Assembly: GCF_000265205.3 (NCBI RefSeq)
Contig: NC_018000.1
Span: 186,001 to 250,000 of the forward strand
DNA from: Sinorhizobium fredii USDA 257
GTDB lineage: Bacteria; Pseudomonadota; Alphaproteobacteria; Rhizobiales; Rhizobiaceae
Direction of reading: 5' to 3'
DNA length: 64,000 nt
Positions 27,201 to 33,633 of this stretch are shown piece by piece (position 1 is the stretch's first letter; every line of letters begins with the position of its first letter). Below the pieces are notes generated by a model. It saw only the letters and a list, made by a program, of their open reading frames with translations, was not told where the DNA came from and did not search any database. The translations under genes and the position numbers were made by a program.

Positions 27201-28725
27201 CTGGCTTCTCGAGGTAGCTGGCGATCGCCCGGACGATGTCTTCGGGATGGTCGCTGCGCGCGGCAAAACGGTGGCGCATATGGGTGCGGTTCGCGCCCGA
27301 GGCGGCGATGATGGCCCGCGTCTCTTCCTTGGAGGCACCCGCAAACGTTGCCTTGTAGTCCCGGAGCAGGTTTTCGAGGCTCGACTGCGTGTGGGCGCTC
27401 GCGAGAAACACTTGTCCCGCCGAGCCGGCCGTGGCCCTCTCCTGCGGGACCGGGTCCGGATCGCTGATGACGACATGGGCGTTGGCGCCACCGAAGCCGA
27501 AGGAGTTGATGCCGGCGAGCCGGGCGCGCTTGCCCTTCAGGAGTTCGATCGGATTGGCCGTCACGCGAACATTGAGGCTGTCGAAATCGATATGCTCGTT
27601 CGGCGTATCGAAATGCAGCGACGCCGGAAGGTAATTGTGCTCGAGCGCCAACACGGCCTTCATCATGCCGAACAGGCCCGAAGCCGGCTCGGTGTGGCCG
27701 ATATTCGACTTGATGGAGCCGATCGGCACCGGAGCCCGGCGCTTGGCGCCGATGACCGTGCCGATGGACCACACCTCCGCCGGGTCTCCGACCTTGGTGC
27801 CGGTGCCGTGGCCTTCGACGAAGGCCACCTGGTTGGCGTCGATGCCGTTGCCCTCGTAGATGGCTTTCAGCAGATTGGCCTGCGCCTCGCGCGAAGGGAG
27901 CGAGATGCCGTTGGTGCGACCGGCCGAGTTGACGCCGGAGGCGACGATCCTCGCATAGCTCCGGTCCCTTTCCCGACGGGCCCGGTCCGAGCGCCGCAGG
28001 ACGAAGACGACGCCGCCTTCCGCCCGGACATAGCCGGCGCCGTCATTGTCATAGGCGCGGCAGAGGCCCTCCGGCGACAGCATGCGCGCCTGGGCGAAGC
28101 CGACGAAGGGGAGGGGATGAGCGAGAATATTGACGCCGCCGACGATCGCCGTATCGATCTCGCCGGCGTTGAGCGCCCGCATCGCCTGGTCGAGCGCGAC
28201 GAGCGAGGAGGAACAGGCAGTATCGACCGTCATGCTCGGGCCACTCAGCCCGAAGACGTGCGATATGCGGTTGGAGACGATCGAGAGCGTATTGCCCGTC
28301 ATGAAATAGGGGCCGGCGGCAGCCGGGTCCTCGACCGTCAGGTTGGCGTGATCGAGGCTCGATGCGCCGACATAGACGCCGACATTCTCCCCGTGCAGCG
28401 ACGCTATCGATATATTTGCGTCCTCGAGCGCACGCCAGGCGAGCTGCAGCAGCACTCGCTGCTGCGGGTCCATATACATCGCCTCGCGCTGCGACATGCC
28501 GAATACGGCCGGGTCGAAATCGTAGATCGTCTCGAGAACGCCGGCGGCGAACGAATAGGTTTTGCCCTGCGTTCCCATCACCGGGTGCCAGAAGCGCGCC
28601 AAGTCCCAACGATCGCCCGGCACGCTGGTAACGGTGCACATGCCCTGACGCAGAATTTTGAAGAGCGCCTGCGGCGATTGCGCTCCAGGTGCCAGGCATG
28701 CACGCCCTATGATTTCAACAGTCAT
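21220..28725 (-). CDS. rkpA: RkpA: reducing type I polyketide/fatty-acid synthase of the K-antigen locus
   Basis: 2501 aa, intact. Domains in order: KS 1-425 (Cys171 in DTACSSSL, His306 in GHGTGT, His344 in NIGHTEPA); AT about 520-820 (Ser617 in GHSVGE); DH about 905-1170 (His921 in HVVDGKAILP, Asp1086 in HPISVDATFHG); methyltransferase-like region about 1215-1545 with a poor SAM loop (RIVELGSVSAGF); ER about 1785-2090 (HGAAGGVGLAALQVA); KR about 2110-2290 (VVGGIGGFG, Tyr2257 in QANYVAANG); ACP about 2390-2465 (Ser2426 in GLDSLMA). All reductive domains look active, so the product should be a saturated chain. There is no thioesterase or reductase at the end. ATG 28725; stop overlaps rkpG. First gene of the rkpAGHIJ chain. 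Confidence 0.96.
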   Translation of the reverse strand: MTVEIIGRACLAPGAQSPQALFKILRQGMCTVTSVPGDRWDLARFWHPVMGTQGKTYSFAAGVLETIYDFDPAVFGMSQREAMYMDPQQRVLLQLAWRALEDANISIASLHGENVGVYVGASSLDHANLTVEDPAAAGPYFMTGNTLSIVSNRISHVFGLSGPSMTVDTACSSSLVALDQAMRALNAGEIDTAIVGGVNILAHPLPFVGFAQARMLSPEGLCRAYDNDGAGYVRAEGGVVFVLRRSDRARRERDRSYARIVASGVNSAGRTNGISLPSREAQANLLKAIYEGNGIDANQVAFVEGHGTGTKVGDPAEVWSIGTVIGAKRRAPVPIGSIKSNIGHTEPASGLFGMMKAVLALEHNYLPASLHFDTPNEHIDFDSLNVRVTANPIELLKGKRARLAGINSFGFGGANAHVVISDPDPVPQERATAGSAGQVFLASAHTQSSLENLLRDYKATFAGASKEETRAIIAASGANRTHMRHRFAARSDHPEDIVRAIASYLEKPGSDIGEVGEAPLKNAQVAFVFSGNGSQWAGMGVEAFRENLHFRQSFTSVSALFKFHSDIDLKDLLTDPELDKRLADTKVAQPLLFAIQAALSDSLVAMGIKPTAVFGHSVGEIAAAYAAGALSLVDAVSIVAKRSLHQDLLAGEGTMAAVMLGEEAAAAFAQARGLDEVCVAAVNAHNSVTISGPAHEVTAFRDAARKAKIPVQILDINYPFHHPIIDQAKEAFLADIPDIAPRRTELTYLSTVTGSALDGTELEPDYWWRNVREPVRFQAATDAALVLGCRLFIEISPRPILASYVKETIKQAAVPAAVVPTLLRDDGERGQDPISASMARAVAHGAAVDRPRVYGKRDAFIELPSLPFEPIELRPQTTTDATDLFGRSGKAYRLIGWRGDPNSGSWKNHVDAHLFPDLAEHVVDGKAILPGSGFIEIAVSAAQQYYGSDEVEITNLEIVRPLELSDSRIVELSTILSPETGDIEIRSRERLSEDDWTVHAVARSRKPIAGANGRHPPISGLAKTGIVTPARAYDTAKHFGLDYGPHFQLLTRAVAYGERLIDVELKAPAGSGHPLVSYALHPISVDATFHGLVALFDRFTGDKGGAPYIPVRFGSVRVVNAGRPIARATVEIDSVSANSIKARFHFFDAAGEPIAHFDDCRFRRTYLRKHKTLDSLSFHYEAVLSDVILPGTKRAGAVPAKLTEPAAANSGVDNATLLFNAAIYRACHEIAHKLARGKSTIPDNRLPGDFAFQCFLTNCFYALEDAGLCEHQNGSWRVAPEFTLPSVEEILGELYGERPDRAVEAVLINNAYAEALSRLDMLLARTADGETAAFNAGFISEATLDHQAVHSVASRSRMDQVLGMVEQALDAQVGGARLRIVELGSVSAGFTRRLADLAARHGTTLSVVEPRDNAQRNLEIAFEEDAHVRILKKSEFAAIGPFDLAVSASDNLYPLIEEEAGVRSALRSMLRESGALVAAVSAPSIFGDFAFGLSDGWFQRSQTAEFPIGRLAAASHWQKCLADLELNEVDVSDCECPHGHTILIEARGTSIATGPMTSEAGVVPFLLIETGTLPSSVPAEAIPVVVSGDMAADVAALGAALDRLDGTPVRAVFVSATGDQIGDEDSDLLQTQVLALSAFAEALKQRVGNGEPAGAERPRLVLVAPGGAPVSESASSGVNSGLWTFVRVLQNEYEFLDVHALDVCDHAETDHVELLASALPLLAIEGSNREWLLDRKTGLVSEIRAVSGPAAKTEGKTGAFPAATIRQRVSSQVSSIAWEETDVPRAGLGEIVVSVAATGLNFRDVMWAMGLLPEEALEDGFAGATIGMELSGHVVEVGEGIDDLAVGDAVMAIASSAFSTHAVVSRAGVAKLPQTISPVAAATLPVAFLTAYYAMVELGRIRAGETILIHGAAGGVGLAALQVAKLKGANVIATAGTREKRRFLTMLGADHVFDSRSLGFVNEVRAVTGGEGVDLVLNSLFAEAMEQSLALVKPFGRFLELGKRDYYADSKIGLRPFRRNVSYFGIDADQLLVNQPELTRRIFMEIGELFDEGRLTPLPYRAFDFDEIGNAFRLMQNAGHIGKIVVLPPVAGQHEIAAKRRRGMKVDPDGMHLVVGGIGGFGLMAANWLVEKGARNIALCSRRGQPDAATSAMIDRWKKAGVAASLHACDVTDAAAVETLLATLRSQAPLRSIVHAAMVLDDALISNLTRGRNRPVIDVKAKGAAILDRLTRADTLDNFILFSSATTLVGNPGQANYVAANGYLEGLARARRSEGLAGLAVGFGAIADAGYLTQNAEVNDLLAKRIGKTALKAQVALDMVESHIAADPGSVDAAVVMISEIDWAAARNLPVARNALFEVILRGADQHASGAEGTKLDLVAMIEGKSPQEAEDILFDLVASEIAAILRVAKDTVTRGKILKEIGLDSLMAVELGISFQQNTGFDMPLSGVADSTTVGDVARKLYEKVSKRDQSDEAETTDDKLVTELTQRHIGAAKEKALSQ

Positions 28726-29126
28726 GTATGATCAAACGCTCTAGAACTGCCCTTAAATTGTCCTAGCCAATTGCAGAGCCAAACGAAAATTGCAACCGAC
28801 GATACATTTGCTGGGTGGTTTTCCCCTTTAATGTCCCCCCTGCTGTATTAGCGAGCTTTTAACCCATAGTGCCTAGCTTTCAACCCCAAAGGCCTAGATA
28901 AACGTCCCGCCGCCCGCGTCCAACACAATTACGGCGACAGTTCGTAACCGATTTCGAGCGGGTATGACCGGAAAGGCGCAGTGCCGAATATTTTGGCCGG
29001 CTTAACGGCGGGTGGCTTGTTGTGGGACGGCGATTGTGCTTTTCAGGGACCGGCGGATCCTGCCGGGAAGGATGCGGCGCAGATCTTTGAACAGAATCAT
29101 CGCTGTGCCGAATACGGAGTGAAGTA
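28726..29126. other. Divergent intergenic region between rkpA and rkpU
   Basis: 401 nt without a gene. It is more A+T-rich near rkpA (28730-28930) than the coding DNA around it and must contain the promoters for the rkpA chain (minus) and rkpU (plus). I found no promoter or operator clear enough to mark. The GGAG before the rkpU GTG start is at 29116-29119. Confidence 0.6.
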
Positions 29127-30314
29127 GTGAAACGAGTGACTGCCCTTCTGCTTTGTACCGCACTTGCGGGATGTCAGGCTGTACCGGGCGAGGGGCCACT
29201 GACAAGCGCCATCGTCGCAGAAGCCGGCCAGTCGGGATCGGAGATCGGCAGGAGGAACGCCACCGTTTTCGACATCATCGATATCGACGGCCAGTCCGCA
29301 CGGCTCGTTTCCGAATATGTGGCGACGACGCTGAGCCGCCGCTTCGGCATTGGCGGCGGGGTCGGCCAGGTAGTGATCGGCGTCGGCGACCAGTTGAAGG
29401 TCACCATCTTCGAGGCGGGCAGCGACGGCCTGTTTTCCACAACGGAATCGAAACAAACGAGCATCGACCTCGTCGTCCAGCCGGACGGCAAGGCGGCAAT
29501 CCCCTATGTCGGCTCCGTTCGCTTCGCCGGCTTGACGCTGGAGCAGGCGCGCCAGGCGATCCTCGACGCGTTGAAGCAGAAGGCCGTGGAGCCGGACGTC
29601 ATTGTCACCAGCACCTCGACCGCGTCGCGCATCGTCACCGTCTCCGGCGCCGTCGGCCGCCCGTCGGTGGTGCCGCTCAATCTCGTCAGCGAAACGATCA
29701 ACGAGGTCATCGCCAAGGCCGGTGGTCCCTCGGCGCAGCCCTACGAGACCTATGTCACGCTGGTGCGCGGCAAGAAGACCGGAACGGTTCTGCTGAAGTC
29801 GATCATCGAGAGCCCGTCGGAAAACATCCATGTCAAGCAGGGCGACCAGATTTTCGTTACCCGCGACCCGCGCACCTTCACGATCCTCGGCCAGGTGCGG
29901 GCCAACCAGCGCGTCGAATTCGGCGCCAACGATCTGAACCTGCTCGAAGCCGTGGCGCTGGCCGGCGGCGGGGCGGATCGCACCATCGATGCGAAGGGCT
30001 ATTTCGTCTTCCGCTACGAGGAGCCGGACATCGTCATGAGCCTGCTCGGCCGGGAGCGTTTCAACACGATGCTGAGCAAGGGCATGCAGCCCGACAGGGT
30101 CGGCCGCTATCCGATCGTCTACCGTTTCAACATGACGAACCCCGACAGTTTGATCGTCGGACAGACCTTCCCGATCAAGAACCGCGACGTCATCTACGCC
30201 TCGCGCCACCCCTCGGTCGACATCTCCAAGTTCATGGAATTCATCGCGCGGCCGATCGGCATTGCGAATTCCGGCGTCAGCATCGCCGACAACCTGAACG
30301 ATCTCAACAATTGA
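29127..30314 (+). CDS. rkpU: Outer-membrane polysaccharide export lipoprotein (Wza/KpsD family), RkpU
   Basis: 395 aa starting at GTG 29127. The lipobox LLLCTALAGCQ puts the acylated Cys at residue 16. A polysaccharide-export (PES) domain follows: VIGVGDQLKVTIFEAGSDGL, DLVVQPDGKAAIPYVGSVRF and GLTLEQARQAILDALKQ, then two SLBB-type segments (TVSGAVGRPSVVPL and FTILGQVRANQRVEF). Such proteins form the outer-membrane/periplasmic channel through which capsule leaves the cell. It is divergent from rkpA across 401 nt. In S. fredii a gene of this type and position, rkpU, is needed for K-antigen; I use that symbol on the basis of family and place. Confidence 0.88.
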   Translation: MKRVTALLLCTALAGCQAVPGEGPLTSAIVAEAGQSGSEIGRRNATVFDIIDIDGQSARLVSEYVATTLSRRFGIGGGVGQVVIGVGDQLKVTIFEAGSDGLFSTTESKQTSIDLVVQPDGKAAIPYVGSVRFAGLTLEQARQAILDALKQKAVEPDVIVTSTSTASRIVTVSGAVGRPSVVPLNLVSETINEVIAKAGGPSAQPYETYVTLVRGKKTGTVLLKSIIESPSENIHVKQGDQIFVTRDPRTFTILGQVRANQRVEFGANDLNLLEAVALAGGGADRTIDAKGYFVFRYEEPDIVMSLLGRERFNTMLSKGMQPDRVGRYPIVYRFNMTNPDSLIVGQTFPIKNRDVIYASRHPSVDISKFMEFIARPIGIANSGVSIADNLNDLNN

Positions 30315-30547
30315 TGGTCACGTGGGGGAGTCACGTCCCCACAGGCCACGCTTCTGAAACGGAGCCGCGCCCGCCCGCGCCGCGCGTTAACATCCTAGAA
30401 TCGATCGCCTTTAGAGGCTTGCCATCATTCGCGCCGAGCGGCCGCCGCCGGTGAACATGCTTGCCGCCTCGCGCGTTCTGTGATTGATCTTGCGCTTAAA
30501 TCGATTTGCCGACCGCCAATGTCCGCCGGCGATCGCGAGGAGTGGCC

Positions 30548-31147
30548 ATGGCTGAAGATGCCCTGATCGTCATCGACATGCAAAATGACTTCTGCCCGGG
30601 CGGCGCGCTCGCGGTCGAGGATGGCGATGAAGTCGTGCCGATCGTCAACCGCCTCATCGAAGGGGCCCGGCACGTCATCCTGACGCAGGACTGGCACCCG
30701 GCCGGCCATTCGAGCTTCGCGTCGAGCCATCCCGGCAAGGCGCCTTTCCAGACGGTGACGATGCCCTATGGCGAGCAGACGCTTTGGCCCGATCATTGCG
30801 TCCAGGGCAGCCCGGGCGCCGATTTTCACCCCGCTTTGCGGTGGACGACGGCGGAACTGATCGTGCGCAAGGGGTTCCGCACCGAAATCGACAGCTATTC
30901 GGCCTTCTTCGAGAACGACCACCGGACCCCGACGGGCCTCGCCGGCTATTTGCACGAGCGTGGAATATCCAAGGTGACCCTCTGCGGTCTGGCAACCGAT
31001 TTCTGCGTCGCCTACTCGGCGCTCGATGCAGTCGCCCAGGGTTTTTCGACCTCCGTCGTGCTCGGCGCCTGTCGCGGCATCGATCTCAACGGATCGCTTG
31101 CCGCGATGACTGGGCGTATGCGCGAGGCGGGCGTCGAGTTGCTCTAG
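30548..31147 (+). CDS. pncA: Nicotinamidase PncA
   Basis: 199 aa, ATG 30548 after AGGAG. It hydrolyses nicotinamide to nicotinate in the cytoplasm as part of NAD salvage. The catalytic triad is visible as Asp10 (VIDMQNDFCPGG), Lys108 (IVRKGF) and Cys153 (GLATDFCVAYSALDA). Metal ligands are Asp48, His50 (TQDWHPAGH) and His83 (WPDHCVQ). It is followed after 61 nt by pncB, whose enzyme uses the nicotinate, so the two form one pathway unit. Confidence 0.96.
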   Translation: MAEDALIVIDMQNDFCPGGALAVEDGDEVVPIVNRLIEGARHVILTQDWHPAGHSSFASSHPGKAPFQTVTMPYGEQTLWPDHCVQGSPGADFHPALRWTTAELIVRKGFRTEIDSYSAFFENDHRTPTGLAGYLHERGISKVTLCGLATDFCVAYSALDAVAQGFSTSVVLGACRGIDLNGSLAAMTGRMREAGVELL

Positions 31148-31208
31148 CCCGAAGCAGGATCAATCGATCGCTATGGCCCATGGGGATCCAGAAGGAGCGT
31201 AGTCGCAG

Positions 31209-32513
31209 ATGCCCAAGACCGATATCGCGCGGCGGGTCTATAACCACACCTGGAAGCTCGATCCGATCATCCGCAGCCTGTTGGATACGGATTTCTACAA
31301 GCTGCTGATGCTGCAGATGATCTGGCAGCTCTATCCGGATGTCGACGCGACCTTCTCGCTGATCAACCGCACCAAGACCGTGCGTCTCGCCGAGGAGATC
31401 GACGAACAGGAGCTGCGCGACCAGCTCGATCACGCCCGCACCCTGCGTTTCACCAAGAAGGAGATGATCTGGCTCGCCGGTAACACGTTCTATGGGCGCA
31501 AGCAGATCTTCTCGCCGGAATTCCTCAGCTGGCTCGCCAAGTTCCGCCTGCCCGAATACGAGCTGTCGCGCCGCGACGGTCAGTTCGAGCTGGCCTTCCG
31601 CGGCCGCTGGGTCGAGACGACGATGTGGGAGATTCCGGCGCTGGCGATCATCAACGAACTGCGCTCGCGCGCCGCGATGAAGGGTCTCGGCCCCTTCACG
31701 CTCGACGTGCTCTATGCGCGCGCCAAGGCCAGGATGTGGTCGAAGGTCGAGCAGCTGCGGCATTATCCGAGCCTGCGCATTTCCGACTTCGGCACCCGCC
31801 GCCGGCACAGCTTTCTGTGGCAGCGCTGGTGCGTCGAGGCGCTGAAGGAAGGCATCGGCGCCTCCTTCTCCGGCTCCAGCAACGTGCTCCTCGCCATGGA
31901 CAACGATCTGGAGGCGCTCGGCACCAATGCCCACGAGCTGCCGATGGTGGCGGCCGCACTTGCCCGCAATGACAAGGAGCTCGCCGCCGCTCCCTACAAG
32001 GTCCTGCAGGACTGGAACCAGCTCTATGGCGGCAATCTGCTGATCGTCCTGCCGGATTCGTTCGGCACCGCCGCCTTCCTGCGCAATGCCCCGGACTGGG
32101 TGGCGGACTGGACCGGCTTCCGGCCGGACAGCGCCCCGCCGATCGAGGGCGGCGAGAAGATCGTCGCCTGGTGGCAGAAAAAGGGCCGCGATCCGCGCGA
32201 CAAACTGCTGATCTTCTCCGACGGCCTCGACGTCGACACGATCATCAAGACCTATCGTCATTTCGAAGGTCGCGTGCGCATGAGCTTCGGCTGGGGCACC
32301 AATCTGACCAACGATTTCGCCGGCTGCGCGCCGACCGAGATCAGCGGCCTCAACCCGATTTCGATCGTCTGCAAGGTCAGCGAAGCCAACGGCCGCCCGG
32401 CCGTCAAGCTTTCCGACAATCCGCGCAAGGCGACCGGCGATCCCGCCGAGGTGCAGCGCTATTTGAGGTTCTTCGGAACGGAGGATTTCGTAGAGCAGAG
32501 CGTTCGCGTATGA
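31209..32513 (+). CDS. pncB: Nicotinate phosphoribosyltransferase PncB
   Basis: 434 aa cytoplasmic enzyme that joins nicotinate and PRPP to nicotinate mononucleotide using ATP. Motifs: [17 protein letters not shown] near the N-terminus, [35 protein letters not shown] with the likely phosphorylated His at about residue 242, and [14 protein letters not shown] for the phosphate-binding end. Length is normal for the family. AAGGAG lies about 12 nt before ATG 31209. Downstream is a hairpin at 32544-32564. Confidence 0.97.
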   Translation: MPKTDIARRVYNHTWKLDPIIRSLLDTDFYKLLMLQMIWQLYPDVDATFSLINRTKTVRLAEEIDEQELRDQLDHARTLRFTKKEMIWLAGNTFYGRKQIFSPEFLSWLAKFRLPEYELSRRDGQFELAFRGRWVETTMWEIPALAIINELRSRAAMKGLGPFTLDVLYARAKARMWSKVEQLRHYPSLRISDFGTRRRHSFLWQRWCVEALKEGIGASFSGSSNVLLAMDNDLEALGTNAHELPMVAAALARNDKELAAAPYKVLQDWNQLYGGNLLIVLPDSFGTAAFLRNAPDWVADWTGFRPDSAPPIEGGEKIVAWWQKKGRDPRDKLLIFSDGLDVDTIIKTYRHFEGRVRMSFGWGTNLTNDFAGCAPTEISGLNPISIVCKVSEANGRPAVKLSDNPRKATGDPAEVQRYLRFFGTEDFVEQSVRV

Positions 32514-32543
32514 GGCTCATGCGCAAGGGGGCCCCCTAAAAAA

Positions 32544-32564
32544 GAAACCGGCGGGGCCGGTTTC
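32544..32564. terminator. Strong hairpin after pncB
   Basis: A perfect 9-bp stem, GAAACCGGC against GCCGGTTTC, with a GGG loop, 31 nt past the pncB stop. On the plus strand it is followed by AAGAAAGG rather than T. On the minus strand the same hairpin is followed by TTTTTT, so it is a better intrinsic terminator for minus-strand transcripts, although no minus gene ends just here. Confidence 0.55.
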
Positions 32565-32787
32565 AAGAAAGGGGAATTGCGATTGTCCACCATCGCATCG
32601 TCAAACTAGCGGTTGAACCTTAAGCTTCGGTTACCACCGGCAGCGATGCCGGACGATAGGCCGACGGCATTCAAAAAACGTCTGCGGTGTCGCAATAATA
32701 TGACTTATTGGGGTCCCTCACTATTCTCTTGAATTTCCCCCCAAATGCCCCATGATGGCCGCATGAGGTACACCTTGGGAGGGGTTC

Positions 32788-33000
32788 GTGCGTCAAGCCT
32801 ATTCACCCGATGACGTCGATGTTATGCGCGGAGCCCTGGATGTCTGGTGCGCCCTGCACAATGTCGGCAAAGATGGAGCAGAGGCCAACAGAGCCGCCCG
32901 GCGCATCCTCGACCTGATGGACAGGAAGAAGTGCTCCTGCGACGAGCTTCTGGCTCAGCTCGGGGATTTCAGACCGGAGCCGCGTCAGCGGGCTTTCTAA
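32788..33000 (+). CDS. Hypothetical 70-aa protein
   Basis: GTG 32788 follows GGGAGGGG at a workable distance. The product starts MRQAYSPDDVDVMRGALDVW and has C-terminal KKCSCDELLAQLGDF. The pattern of charged and hydrophobic residues fits a small all-helical cytoplasmic protein. It stands alone between pncB and repeat family B copy 2. I recognise no family, but codon use and the ribosome site favour a real gene. Confidence 0.6.
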   Translation: MRQAYSPDDVDVMRGALDVWCALHNVGKDGAEANRAARRILDLMDRKKCSCDELLAQLGDFRPEPRQRAF

Positions 33001-33128
33001 AAACCACCGACAACATCATTCAACGTCTGGAGCGGCGCGCCCTTACCGGCGGGCGGCTAGCGTGGGCGGAGACCGGCGTTTGCCGCGACGGTCCGGCGAG
33101 CCGAGCGCCCGGTTGAAGCATTGCGTGC

Positions 33129-33226
33129 CTACAGCGCCGTGCGTCTTTTCAGTCGCACAAAGGTCGCTGTAGCGCTTTGAATCGCAACGTGTTCTATCCT
33201 TGAATCTGTCAGGATTTAAGGAAACG
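33129..33226. repeat. Composite palindromic repeat, family B, copy 2
   Basis: Inverted relative to the copy at 10698-10801. The 44-nt core palindrome (33129-33172, CTACAGCGCCGTGCGTC at one end) is near-identical, 42 of 44. A second, diverged palindrome (CCTTGAATC against GGATTTAAGG) lies at 33199-33221, the same distance away as in copy 1. The whole composite has therefore been copied as a unit. Confidence 0.8.
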
Positions 33227-33236
33227 GTGGCGACCG

Positions 33237-33383
33237 TCACCGCGGTATCGATGAGGTGAACTCGCCGGAGACGGCGGCGTTCGCCTGCGTCCTATGTTGG
33301 GACAAAGCGACGTGGAGGATGCCGGACACCGCGATCGACACGACGAGGACGGCGATGGTGGCGCCGAGACCCGATTTGATCAT
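33237..33383 (-). CDS. Small single-pass membrane protein (48 aa)
   Basis: ATG 33383 is preceded by GGAGGACAAAGGG. The product is MIKSGLGATIAVLVVSIAVS followed by GILHVALSQHRTQ and a short polar tail: one hydrophobic helix of about 20 residues, with a Lys before it and a polar C-terminus. The frame is open further upstream to 33551, but the ribosome site and the helix favour the short form. Its neighbours on both sides are on the opposite strand, so it is probably a single-gene unit. Function unknown. Confidence 0.6.
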   Translation of the reverse strand: MIKSGLGATIAVLVVSIAVSGILHVALSQHRTQANAAVSGEFTSSIPR

Positions 33384-33633
33384 CCCTTTGTCCTCCAAGA
33401 CCGCATGATTTGCCGCTCCCGCTGTCAAAGCGTGAAATGGAGTTATTCCTGTGGCGGCGATCGTGCTGTTCCCCGAGTAACCTCGGAGATGGTTAATGAT
33501 ATCTTCATGGGTCTCCGCAGCCGGCATACTGATAAGATTCAGCGCCACCATGTTTTAGACATGTTTCTGGCAACCACTCGCCGCCCGATGCGTTCCCAGC
33601 GAATGCACGGGTGACATTTGATCGAGAGCACGG

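Noticed and set aside
21025..28731. Very long plus-strand frames opposite rkpA (21025-23700 and 25456-28731)
   Set aside because: They mirror the minus-strand PKS codon by codon, are Arg/Asp/Gly-rich and show no domain; typical antisense shadow in high-GC DNA.
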